Source: Planctomycetota bacterium
GTDB taxonomy: Bacteria > Planctomycetota > UBA8742 > UBA2392
Length of the DNA stretch: 64,000 nt
NCBI GenBank assembly: GCA_019636195.1
Contig: JAHBYA010000017.1
Span: 17,360-81,359, forward strand
Direction of reading: 5' to 3'
Below are positions 49,854-61,809 of the stretch, piece after piece (the stretch's first letter is position 1; each line of letters opens with the position of its first letter). The notes under the pieces are model-generated. The model was not told the DNA's origin and made no database searches. It saw nothing but the letters and a program-made list of their open reading frames with translations. A program made the position numbers and the translations under genes.

Positions 49854-50756
49854 CTAGTCCTTCTTCTTGCGGTCTTCGGTGCGCTTCTGGATTTCGCGCC
49901 CGAACTTTTCCCAGAAGTTCTTGTACTTGGCGGGCTCCGCCTTGTCGTCGCTGCCGGCGCCGCCCTTCATGTCCTTGTCGCGCAGCTTCATCTGCGCGCT
50001 GTCGCCCTTGCCCTGCGCGAAGTCGTCGGTCTGTTCGCCGGGGTTCATCTTGCCGTCGCCGGGCTGGTACTGCTCGTTGGCGTTGCTGTTGGGCTGCTGG
50101 CCGCCCTGCTTCTGCTCCTGCCCCTGGCGCGGGTCCTGCGTCTTCTGGCCCTTGTTGTCCGGCTGGCCCTGGCCTTGGCCCTGGCCCTGCTGGCGCAACT
50201 GGTGCGCGACCTTGATGCTTTCGTCCACGCTCTGGCGCGCGGCGTCAGCTGATTCGCGCTGCTTCTTGAGCGTCTCTTCCAGCTTCTTTTCGGCTTCGTG
50301 CTGGCGGCGGGTGATGCTTTCCATGGTGTTCTGGTTTTCCGCCAGCTTTTTCAGCAGCTCGGGGTTCTGCTTCAGAAGCTCTTCGAGCTTCTTGCTGTCC
50401 TCGGCGATCTTGCGCACTTCTTCAGTGCTCTTGCCCGTGGACTTGGCCACTTCTTCGGGGTTTTCCTCAATGTGCTTGCGCAGGCCTTCGGGCATGTCTT
50501 CCAGTTTGCCCTCCGCCATCGCCTTGCGGGCCTTTTCAATGCGCTCCGCCACGACGTCGGCCTTGGGCGCATCCAGCGACGCCTTGGCCAGTTCGCGCTC
50601 AAGGTCGTCCATTTCTTCGCTGGCCTTTTTCATCAGCTTGTGCAGCTCAGCCAGCATTTCCTGCGGCGTCTTGGCCTTCTCGGTCTCGCCTTCCTGTGCG
50701 AATGCCGGGGCCGCGATCAGGCCGCTGAGTGCGAGTACGAAGATCAGCTTTTTCAT
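49854..50756 (-). CDS. Exported charged coiled-coil protein, 300 aa
   Basis: A signal peptide (LIFVLALSGLIAAPAFA) is followed by about 170 residues of Lys/Glu-rich coiled coil (LHKLMKKASEEMDDLERELAKAS). A Gln/Gly/Asn/Asp-rich low-complexity region follows near 190-260 (GQGQGQGQPDNKGQKTQ), and a basic end. I do not recognise a family. It lies next to the 1277-residue coiled-coil gene on the same strand (115 bases apart), so the two probably work in the same envelope structure. Confidence 0.75.
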   Translation of the reverse strand: MKKLIFVLALSGLIAAPAFAQEGETEKAKTPQEMLAELHKLMKKASEEMDDLERELAKASLDAPKADVVAERIEKARKAMAEGKLEDMPEGLRKHIEENPEEVAKSTGKSTEEVRKIAEDSKKLEELLKQNPELLKKLAENQNTMESITRRQHEAEKKLEETLKKQRESADAARQSVDESIKVAHQLRQQGQGQGQGQPDNKGQKTQDPRQGQEQKQGGQQPNSNANEQYQPGDGKMNPGEQTDDFAQGKGDSAQMKLRDKDMKGGAGSDDKAEPAKYKNFWEKFGREIQKRTEDRKKKD

Positions 50757-50870
50757 GGTTGCTTCCTTGTCGCTTCCGTCTTGCTTCCGTTTGGGGCGGC
50801 TCTCCTGCCGTTATTGTAACGCGAGTTTTGCCTGTCCGGTTCCCTTTGCTTTGCCTTCTGCCTTGCCTTC

Positions 50871-54704
<3,834 letters not shown>

Positions 54705-54866
54705 GTAAAGTCCCCGCTTAAGTCAATTCACTACAGGTATTACGCCAGATGGGCCCCGGATGTTCACAAAGGAAGAAAGAATTCTTGGCCGGGCCGGGTG
54801 CGCGGCGTAAGTCGTTTGGTTGCATAGGCTTGCACCTTTGTCCTGTTCGGGCGTTGCAGAGTGCTC

Positions 54867-54945
54867 GTAGCATGCGCGTCCCGCGCATGGCGTTTCCATC
54901 GGGCTCCGGCCGATGAACACGACATCGCCGGGACGGCGATGCTAC
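54867..54945. repeat. REP-like palindrome cluster
   Basis: GTAG precedes CATGCGCGTCCCGCGCATG (54871-54889). An imperfect CATCGGGCTCCGGCCGATG (54897-54915) follows, then CATCGCCGGGACGGCGATG (54923-54941) ending in CTAC. Apart from repeat, the 255-base gap 54705-54959 shows nothing else I can support. Confidence 0.8.
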
Positions 54946-54959
54946 GCCAGAAGCGCGAA

Positions 54960-55688
54960 TCAGCGCTTCATCTTGGGCAGGTCGTTTACGGACAGGTTGA
55001 TGGTTGCCGTGTGGCGCGTGCCCGCTTCGACTGTGACATCAAAGCTGCGCGCCGGCAGGCGCGGCGCATAGACGCTTACCGTGTACTTGCCGGGCTCGAC
55101 GTCGATAAAGAATGCGCTCTCACTCGATGGCCCGATCCAACAGATACCCTCAGTCACATACAGCGTGCACGAAAGCGATTCATCTTCTTCGCACATCACC
55201 TCATACACGCCGGCCCTGGGCACCGTGACTGAGCCCGTTGTCTTCGGCTCGACCGTCAACTCAAAAAACTCGTCGTCCGATGCGCCAAACACGGTCACCG
55301 CGCTGCTGCGATCGTTGCGAAGCGTCAACGTCCCGCCCGGCAGCATCGCGACCTGCTGGCGGCTGAACTTCATGTTGCCGACCGCCAGTATCGGGCGTAC
55401 GCCGGGGCCCCTTGCAGACGTCTGCCTGGTGCCGTGCAGAATCACCACTACATCTTCAATTGCGCCGTAATTCACGCGCTCGAAGTTCGCGCCGCGCTCG
55501 GTGTTTTCTTTAGCGCTGTCGTACTCGCCGACGATTTCGCGGTTGTTGGCTGTGCGCACGCCCTGCCTGGCCTTGCCGTCCAGATGCACCAGAATCTGCC
55601 CGCTGTCCGGCTGCGGGTCCGGCCAACTGGGCGCGCTGGCGCACCCAGCCAGCACCGCAATGCACGCGATTGTGATGGCAAACCGCAT
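54960..55688 (-). CDS. Cupredoxin-like lipoprotein (third gene of triplet)
   Basis: 242 residues from the ATG at 55688. The lipobox is IAVLAGC, so a lipid-anchored envelope protein is predicted. The core has GGTLTLRNDRSSAVTVFG, then FELTVEPKTTGSVTVPRAGVYEVMC, a beta-sandwich pattern shared with the two upstream genes; a final FFIDVEPGKYTVSVYAPRLPARSFDV segment looks like a carboxypeptidase-regulatory/Ig domain. The copper ligands of a true cupredoxin (His, Cys, His, Met) are not all evident, so metal binding is not claimed. Its start lies before the stop of the upstream gene. Confidence 0.7.
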   Translation of the reverse strand: MRFAITIACIAVLAGCASAPSWPDPQPDSGQILVHLDGKARQGVRTANNREIVGEYDSAKENTERGANFERVNYGAIEDVVVILHGTRQTSARGPGVRPILAVGNMKFSRQQVAMLPGGTLTLRNDRSSAVTVFGASDDEFFELTVEPKTTGSVTVPRAGVYEVMCEEDESLSCTLYVTEGICWIGPSSESAFFIDVEPGKYTVSVYAPRLPARSFDVTVEAGTRHTATINLSVNDLPKMKR

Positions 55689-55689
55689 G

Positions 55690-56385
55690 CTATCTCCGTT
55701 TGGCAACCTTCATTTCGGCGGTCAGATCGACGCGCTTGTCGGCGGACAGGTCAAAGTCCTTAGTCCAGCCGGGCGTGCGAGTCTGGAACACCGCGGCCTT
55801 GTAGCGCCCGGGTGCAACGTCTTTGAAGATCGCATACTCGTCAGACTTGCCTATCCAGGCGCAGTCGCAGTCCGTCACGTGCATCACGGCGTAGGCGCCG
55901 TTGTCGGCCTCGGTGACCAGCTCATAGGCGCCGGCGTTGGGCACGTTGACGGTTGCGCTTGCGCCGGGGCCAAGCTCGGCTGCGATTTCGTGGCCGTTGC
56001 GCGAAAAGCCCAGAATGGTCAGGGCCACATCGCGCCCGTTGGTGATCTTGAGGGCGCCGCCGCGCTTGAGCAGCAGCTGGCGGCGCGAAAACCCGTCCTT
56101 GCCCAGGGCGATTTCGGCGCTTGTCGGCGGCGTGTGGCCGCGGGCGCCTTCCAGCAGCACGATCATGTCGGGCAGCGTGTCGCCCATGACGTGCTTTTCG
56201 CGGCGGATCGCGTATTCGTCGGCAACATCCACGTCGCTGACGGTCTTTTCGACCAGCTTCATGCCCACCGTGACGTGGCCGGCGCCGGGCGCGGGCGGCG
56301 GCAACTCAGGCCCCGATGCGCACGCGCACAGCAGAAACGCCAGTGACCCCAAAGCCAGAAACCTGAAAGCTGAAACCTGTTTCAC
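55690..56385 (-). CDS. Cupredoxin-like lipoprotein (second gene of triplet)
   Basis: 231 residues. A signal with LAFLLCAC at the lipobox gives a lipoprotein. The core KRGGALKITNGRDVALTILGF, then ATVNVPNAGAYELVTEADNG and a DVAPGRYKAAVFQTRTPG end follow the same order as the gene below, so the two are paralogues. No complete copper-ligand set is seen. It overlaps both neighbours by a few bases, giving tight translational coupling through the triplet. Confidence 0.72.
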   Translation of the reverse strand: MKQVSAFRFLALGSLAFLLCACASGPELPPPAPGAGHVTVGMKLVEKTVSDVDVADEYAIRREKHVMGDTLPDMIVLLEGARGHTPPTSAEIALGKDGFSRRQLLLKRGGALKITNGRDVALTILGFSRNGHEIAAELGPGASATVNVPNAGAYELVTEADNGAYAVMHVTDCDCAWIGKSDEYAIFKDVAPGRYKAAVFQTRTPGWTKDFDLSADKRVDLTAEMKVAKRR

Positions 56386-57095
56386 CGGCTCATCTCCACG
56401 TTCACGCTGGTGGTCTTGCCTTCGCTGATCTCGATGACCTGGTCGGCGTCTTTGAAGCGCTTCTGGCGTTGCCAGGTAAGCAGCTTGTAGCGGCCGGCGG
56501 GCACGCCCTTGATCTCGAAGTCATCGCTGTTGCCGTCCAGCACCGCGTGGGCGGGCGTGGGCGCGACAAAAAAGCGCGCGTCCATGCGTTTGTGAATGCT
56601 GCAATGCACGCTGACATCGCCGTACTTTTCAAACTTGTGGCTGGCGCTTTCGCCCTTGTCGAAGATGCCGAGGTCAAGCTCAATGTCGCCCAGGAAATAG
56701 ACGTTGTGGCTGATCTCTTTGTCCTCATCGTTTTCAAACACCACTTCCTGGCCGCACGTCAGGACGGCAAAGCCGGGGTCAAAGCGCGCGCCCTTCTGGC
56801 TTACGCTTAACCTGGCCGGCACATCGTGCTTGCCTTGGGTGGTGGTGCTGCCGCGTTCGTCGATCTTGAGCAGATAGACCACCATCGGCTGGTTGGGCCG
56901 CTTGGCGCTGAAGGTGACCTTGCCCTTGACGTCGCCCTTTTTGGCCTCGGCCCAGGTCCATTCGCCGGAGTTGATCGTGGTGCCCGAAAGCCATACGGGC
57001 TGGGGCTGGTGGCGCGGGGCGCCGGCGTTGATCCACGCCAGGGGCGCAAGCGCCAGCGCGATCAACAGCATGCAAGCAAAGGCCGCCCGCTTCAT
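56382..57095 (-). CDS. Exported cupredoxin (plastocyanin/methylamine-utilisation-like)
   Basis: 237 residues from the ATG at 57095 (ATG at 57104 is also possible). A signal peptide (AAFACMLLIALALAPLAW) precedes a cupredoxin core with FENDEDKEISHNVYF and YGDVSVHCSIHKRM. The potential type 1 copper ligands are His130, Cys165, His168 and Met171, correctly spaced. The C-terminal part (FEIKGVPAGRYKLLTWQRQKRF) is an Ig-like regulatory domain. It resembles plastocyanin-like methylamine-utilisation proteins. It is the first gene of the overlapping triplet and diverges from the ECF sigma gene. Confidence 0.8.
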   Translation of the reverse strand: MKRAAFACMLLIALALAPLAWINAGAPRHQPQPVWLSGTTINSGEWTWAEAKKGDVKGKVTFSAKRPNQPMVVYLLKIDERGSTTTQGKHDVPARLSVSQKGARFDPGFAVLTCGQEVVFENDEDKEISHNVYFLGDIELDLGIFDKGESASHKFEKYGDVSVHCSIHKRMDARFFVAPTPAHAVLDGNSDDFEIKGVPAGRYKLLTWQRQKRFKDADQVIEISEGKTTSVNVEMSR

Positions 57096-57227
57096 GGGCA
57101 CCATGAAACCCGTCTGCCATCGCAAGGTCAAGAACCGCCAATGGGACAGGCCGTCAATTGGGTGGTAGATTTGGGCGAACCCTTAAGGCCTTGCCCGCGT
57201 ATAAGCTTGTGTGCAATACGGAGCAGG

Positions 57228-57914
57228 ATGACGACCGCTTCGGACAACCAGGACAACAAGCTGATGGCCGCGGTCAAACGCGGCAACATGGAGGCGTTTG
57301 AGCAGCTCTTCTACAAGTACTATCGGCGCCTTTACGCGCTGTTTTACCGGCTGTGCTGGGACGACGGCCGCGCCGAGGACCTGCTGCAGGAGACCTTCAT
57401 CCGCACCTGGCGCGGGGCGATGACCTTCCGCGACGACCTGCGGGTTTCAAGCTGGATTTACCGCATCGGGCGCAACTGCTGGATTGACCTTGAGGCCCGC
57501 CGCAAGTCGGTGCGCCGCGCCGTTGACGTTGAGTCCGACAGCTCGCTCGATTCAGGCCGTGTCGATGCGCTGTCTGAAAGCGACCCTCGCGCCACCACCA
57601 GCGGGCGCTACGCGGCCATCAAGCCGATGCAGTTGATCGACAACCTTGCCGGCAGCAAGGACGACGGCCCCGACGAGCGCGCGCAGAAGCGCGAAATTGA
57701 AGACAGCGTGCGACAGGGACTGCTTGACCTTGACCCGATGCACCGGCTGGTGCTGGTGATGAGCTTTTACCAGGGCATGACATACAGCGAGATCGCGGAA
57801 GCGCTGGAGATCCCGCTGGGCACCGTGAAGTCGCGCGTGTACTACGCCGAGCGCAAGCTGCGCGACAAGTTGAAGCGCTTCGTGGCCAAAGCGGAGGGCG
57901 CGCCCAATGCTTGA
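57228..57914 (+). CDS. ECF-type RNA polymerase sigma factor
   Basis: 228 residues from the ATG at 57228, with GGAG about seven bases upstream. Region 2 is LLQETFIRTWRGAMTFRDDLRVSSWIYRIGRNCWIDL; region 4 is MTYSEIAEALEIPLGTVKSRVYYAERKL. A 60-residue linker is acidic and Ser-rich. A TATAAG box near 57200 may be the -10. It overlaps the next gene by eight bases, and that gene encodes a single-pass FecR-like membrane protein, so a sigma/anti-sigma pair is likely. Confidence 0.9.
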   Translation: MTTASDNQDNKLMAAVKRGNMEAFEQLFYKYYRRLYALFYRLCWDDGRAEDLLQETFIRTWRGAMTFRDDLRVSSWIYRIGRNCWIDLEARRKSVRRAVDVESDSSLDSGRVDALSESDPRATTSGRYAAIKPMQLIDNLAGSKDDGPDERAQKREIEDSVRQGLLDLDPMHRLVLVMSFYQGMTYSEIAEALEIPLGTVKSRVYYAERKLRDKLKRFVAKAEGAPNA

Positions 57915-59202
57915 CGACGAACGCACAACCCAGCCCGCCGCGGGCGCACAACTGCTCAGTTACGTGCTGGGCGAGCTGGATGCCGACAGCCAGGTCGCGC
58001 TGGAAAAGCGTGTGGCCGCCGAGCCCGCGCTGAAAGATGAGCTGGACGAAATCCGCGGCCACATGCGCCTGCACCAGGACGTGCGCAAGGTTGCGCCGCG
58101 CCGCGGCAGCTTTGAGCGGTTGCGCGGCCGCATGAAGAAGGAAGGCGCCTTTGAAGGCGCGATCCCCGGCGTGCACGCGATGCTGCGCCGCAGCTTCCTG
58201 GTCGCGATGGCGGTGGGCATGGTCGCGATTGTCCTGCTGGCGGCCTTTTCGCGCTCGCAAACTGGCGTGGCCGCGCCGGACGTAATCGGCGAAATCATCT
58301 ACACCAGCCCAACGGTCAGCGTGGGCCAGCGCCGCGACGTGGTTGAACGCGCCAGCCTGCAGGCCAACCGCGACAAGCCCTACGATACCGGCGCCTATGA
58401 CGCGTTTATCTGGCTGCCCACGGGCGTCAGCAACACCTTCAGCACGATCGAGGCGACCGAGAACACCGAGTTCCAGTTCTCCACGCCCCGCCGCGTTGAG
58501 CTTGTGCGCGGCAACTTCCGGCGCATTGAAGTACAGCCGGGCGGCGTGGGCGACGGCCCCTTTGAAGTAAAGACACCCCACGCCCGCGTGCAGGTAGAGG
58601 AAGGCAGCCTGACGGTCAGCGTGGCGCGCGACGGCTCAGAGACGCAGATCAGCGTGGGCCGGGGCAGCGCGCGCGTGTACGGCCTTGAGTCTGAACGCAG
58701 CATCCCCGTGGTAGCCGGCTACTGCACCAGCGTGCAGCGCGGCAAGCTGCCTGACCCTTCGCGCCCGGTGTTGAAGCTGCTGCTGGCGCGCGTGCCGGGC
58801 ACAGAGTACATGGTCTCGGCGACGCTGGTGAATGACGGCTACGCGCCGTTCAAGGTGCGGCGCGCCGTGGACAGCGAGCGCGCCTTCAAAGAGCCGATCT
58901 ACCTGCTGCACGTGAGCCACGCCAGCGAGTACGAGCCCGACACGCTGCCTGAAAACATCACGTTGCCGCCGTGGCAGCCGATCCCCGCGCCCGACCCCGG
59001 CGTTGACCACACCGGCGACATGTGGCTGAACCCCGGCGAGATTTACCGCTTCAACTTTGATGTGAGCCCGCTGCTGGTAATGACGCCCCGCGTCGAGCAC
59101 TGGCTGCGCCTTGAGTACCGCGGCGACCTGTACGGCCCGCAAGGCGAAGCCCGCGTGCGCATCCAGAGCCCGAACCTGAAACTGGATCTGAGGTCCCGAT
59201 GA
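57907..59202 (+). CDS. Single-pass FecR-like membrane protein, likely anti-sigma factor
   Basis: 431 residues. The cytoplasmic N-terminal 90 residues have an anti-sigma-like LLSYVLGELDADSQVALEKRVAAEPALKDELDEIR segment without the zinc-finger HxxxCxxC motif. One membrane helix follows at about 97-114, then a FecR-like periplasmic domain (VELVRGNFRRIEVQP, TPHARVQVEEGSLTVSV) and a C-terminal beta-rich extension. A FecR-type membrane sensor next to an ECF sigma is the standard cell-surface signalling arrangement, though no TonB receptor is adjacent. The start overlaps the sigma gene. Confidence 0.8.
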   Translation: MLDDERTTQPAAGAQLLSYVLGELDADSQVALEKRVAAEPALKDELDEIRGHMRLHQDVRKVAPRRGSFERLRGRMKKEGAFEGAIPGVHAMLRRSFLVAMAVGMVAIVLLAAFSRSQTGVAAPDVIGEIIYTSPTVSVGQRRDVVERASLQANRDKPYDTGAYDAFIWLPTGVSNTFSTIEATENTEFQFSTPRRVELVRGNFRRIEVQPGGVGDGPFEVKTPHARVQVEEGSLTVSVARDGSETQISVGRGSARVYGLESERSIPVVAGYCTSVQRGKLPDPSRPVLKLLLARVPGTEYMVSATLVNDGYAPFKVRRAVDSERAFKEPIYLLHVSHASEYEPDTLPENITLPPWQPIPAPDPGVDHTGDMWLNPGEIYRFNFDVSPLLVMTPRVEHWLRLEYRGDLYGPQGEARVRIQSPNLKLDLRSR

Positions 59203-61763
59203 GCCTTACCCTGATCGAGAAAAAACTGTCCCAGCTGCGCGGGCACATCCGCCTGATGTTCCTTTCCTGGGGCCTGGCCAAGCTGGTGATCTGGGCCGCG
59301 GGCCTGACACTGTGGCTGTACTACAGCGACCTTGTGCTGAAGCTGCCGGGCGGCCTGCGCATTGCCTTTCTGGGGTTTGCCGTGCTGGTGCTGCTTGTGG
59401 TGGCGCTGCGCAACCTGGTGTACCCGCTTTCGCGCACCCTGTCTGACGAAGACCTGGCGCTGCTGGTTGAGCGCGAGTACCCGCTGCTGAACGACCGCCT
59501 GATCACCAGCCTGCAACTGCTGAAATCACAGGAGCGTTACAAAGAAGCCGCCAGCGCCGACATGATGCGCGCCGTGGTCGGCGAGTCGTTCGATATCGCG
59601 GGCAAGCTGCCGTTTCACGAGGCTGTGCGCACGCGCAGCCTGATGTACATGGTGCTGGGCAGCATTTTTGCCATGGTGCTTGTGTTCGGGCATGCTTTCT
59701 TCGCGCGCGATGACATGAGCACCTGGCTGCGGCGCGCGCTGGGCACCGGGCCGGAGTGGCCGACGCGCACGCAGCTGGAAGTGATGATCCTGGCCAAAGA
59801 CCAGCTCAGCCAGTACCCCACCAACGAGGAGCTGCACGTCAACTTCACGTTCAACCCGTCGGCGAGCATCCCTGAGCTCGGCGTCAGCGGCGTCTATGAA
59901 GTTGCCGCGGGCAGCGACCTGCGCATTATCGCCCGGCCCGGCGGCGACATACCCGAGCGCGCGGAGATTGTCATTGAAACCTTCAGCCGCGACCCCGACA
60001 GCGGGCGCTATGTGCGTGTGGGCAGCAGCGTGACGCGGCCCATGGAGCGCGGCGCGCAGCAGGGCGGCGACGGCGAGGAAGGCGTGTTTTTTGCCTACAA
60101 CAAGCTCAGCATCATCAACCAGCTTGAACAGATCAGCGTAAAGGCCGGCGACGCCATGGCCGGGCCGTTCACGGTGCGCGTGATCCCGGCGCCGGAACTG
60201 ACCAGCAGCGTCGAGATGCGCTACCTGTACCCCGAGTACCTGGTGCTGCCTGAGCGCACGACCAACGAGCCCGCAATCGACGCCGTGGCGGGCACGCACA
60301 TCGAGTTCACGTTCGCGACCAGCAAGCCGCTGGCGCTGGAAGGCCCGGACGCCAGCGCGCTGATGATTGACTTCAATGTGGGCAGCAGCATGCGCTTGCC
60401 GATCGACACCGACCAGGGCGCGGGCGAAAACCGCTACAAGGCGCGTATCTCGGGCCTGCAACTGGGCATGAACCGCTGGCGCCTGAAGCTGGTGGACCGC
60501 GACGGCATCGAAAACGGCCAGCGCATCGGCGACATCATGACCGTCAAGGAAGACGCCCCGCCCAGCGTGCGCATCGTGTTCAGCGGCGACCCGCTGATCA
60601 GCAACCAGTTCGTGTTCGTGACCGAGGACGCGGCTATCCCCCTTGAGTTCGAGCTGACCGACGACTACGGCGTGGGCAGCGCCCGGCTGTTCTGGCGCTT
60701 CTCGCTGGACAACCAGTTCACCGAGTTCGCGCCCTTTGCCCAGGCCTTCAAGCGCCTTGAAAGCAAGCCCGAGCGCGAAGTCAAAAGCACCTTCCTGCTT
60801 GAGTTCGACAAGCTGCTGCAGGGCGCGTCGCGCCCGTCAGGCTCGCGCATTACGCTGGAAATGTACATCCAGGCCTTCGACCTGAACCAGGTGAAATCCG
60901 AGGACGGCACCGACGCCCGCTACCAGGGCAGCCGCCACAACACCACCCTTACCTACGAGCTCACCGACGTTGAAGAGCTGCGCACCCGCGTCAGCAGCCA
61001 GATCCGCCAGATCCGTAACGCCATCAACTCCATGCTCACCAACCAGCAAGAGCTGCTGCAGATCACCCGCGACGCGCTGGACCAGCCCAGCCTGCTCGAC
61101 TTCCAGGGCGAAAGAGGCGAGCTGCTGCGCAAAGACCTCAGCAACGCCTACCTGCGCCAGAACCAGCTGCTCCGCGACGCTGAAGTCGTGCTGGCCCGCT
61201 TTGGCGTGTTCGCGCAGGTGTACCAGTACAACCGCCTTGAGCGCGGCCCCGACGACCGCAACCGCCCCCAGGAGTCGCGCATCCAGACCGTGCGCCTGCT
61301 GCTGGCCATCGCTGCCGCCGACCGCGACCTGCAGCAGGCCATCAACAACCCGCTCGTGCGCCTGGAAGAAGCCGAGGCGGACAGCGTGCGCGGGCTTGCC
61401 CTTGAAGTGATCCTGAACCTGCGCCGCAGCCTGCTGCGCGCGGTACCCGAACCCGGCTTTTCCGCCGACCAGTTCGGGCGCCTGCTGCAGGAAGCCACGA
61501 TCTTCACCCCCGGCTGTGTCGAGCGCAGCCGCGGCATCTACGAAAACCTGCTTGAAATCGGCATCAAACCGACCGAGCGCCGCGAACTGCTTGAAGAAAT
61601 GGCGCGCCAGCAGGCGTTGACCGTTTCGGTGCTGCGCGCGGTCACCGAGCAGGTGAAGAAGTGGCAGGGCTACGAAGACATGCTGCAACTGCTGCGAGCC
61701 ATTGAGCGCGCGCAGAAAGACATCAACGACGGCGTCACCGATGAGGCCCGGCGCGGAGAATAG
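59199..61763 (+). CDS. DUF4175-like large membrane protein
   Basis: 854 residues. Two membrane helices near residues 22-70 (GLAKLVIWAAGLTLWLYY and GLRIAFLGFAVLVLLVVAL) and a third near 147-167, with SDEDLALLVEREYPLLNDRLITSLQLL between, match the N-terminal layout of DUF4175 proteins. A large periplasmic part follows, with DDYGVGSARLFWRFS and a helical end (VSSQIRQIRNAINSMLTNQQELLQITR). The Q/E-rich coiled-coil tail of typical DUF4175 proteins is absent here but exists as separate genes at 49854 and 50871. It overlaps the FecR-like gene by four bases. Confidence 0.75.
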   Translation: MSLTLIEKKLSQLRGHIRLMFLSWGLAKLVIWAAGLTLWLYYSDLVLKLPGGLRIAFLGFAVLVLLVVALRNLVYPLSRTLSDEDLALLVEREYPLLNDRLITSLQLLKSQERYKEAASADMMRAVVGESFDIAGKLPFHEAVRTRSLMYMVLGSIFAMVLVFGHAFFARDDMSTWLRRALGTGPEWPTRTQLEVMILAKDQLSQYPTNEELHVNFTFNPSASIPELGVSGVYEVAAGSDLRIIARPGGDIPERAEIVIETFSRDPDSGRYVRVGSSVTRPMERGAQQGGDGEEGVFFAYNKLSIINQLEQISVKAGDAMAGPFTVRVIPAPELTSSVEMRYLYPEYLVLPERTTNEPAIDAVAGTHIEFTFATSKPLALEGPDASALMIDFNVGSSMRLPIDTDQGAGENRYKARISGLQLGMNRWRLKLVDRDGIENGQRIGDIMTVKEDAPPSVRIVFSGDPLISNQFVFVTEDAAIPLEFELTDDYGVGSARLFWRFSLDNQFTEFAPFAQAFKRLESKPEREVKSTFLLEFDKLLQGASRPSGSRITLEMYIQAFDLNQVKSEDGTDARYQGSRHNTTLTYELTDVEELRTRVSSQIRQIRNAINSMLTNQQELLQITRDALDQPSLLDFQGERGELLRKDLSNAYLRQNQLLRDAEVVLARFGVFAQVYQYNRLERGPDDRNRPQESRIQTVRLLLAIAAADRDLQQAINNPLVRLEEAEADSVRGLALEVILNLRRSLLRAVPEPGFSADQFGRLLQEATIFTPGCVERSRGIYENLLEIGIKPTERRELLEEMARQQALTVSVLRAVTEQVKKWQGYEDMLQLLRAIERAQKDINDGVTDEARRGE

Positions 61764-61809
61764 CGCCTGAACCCTCGACATCGGGCGTTGCAGTCGCGAC
61801 ACTTGCGCC

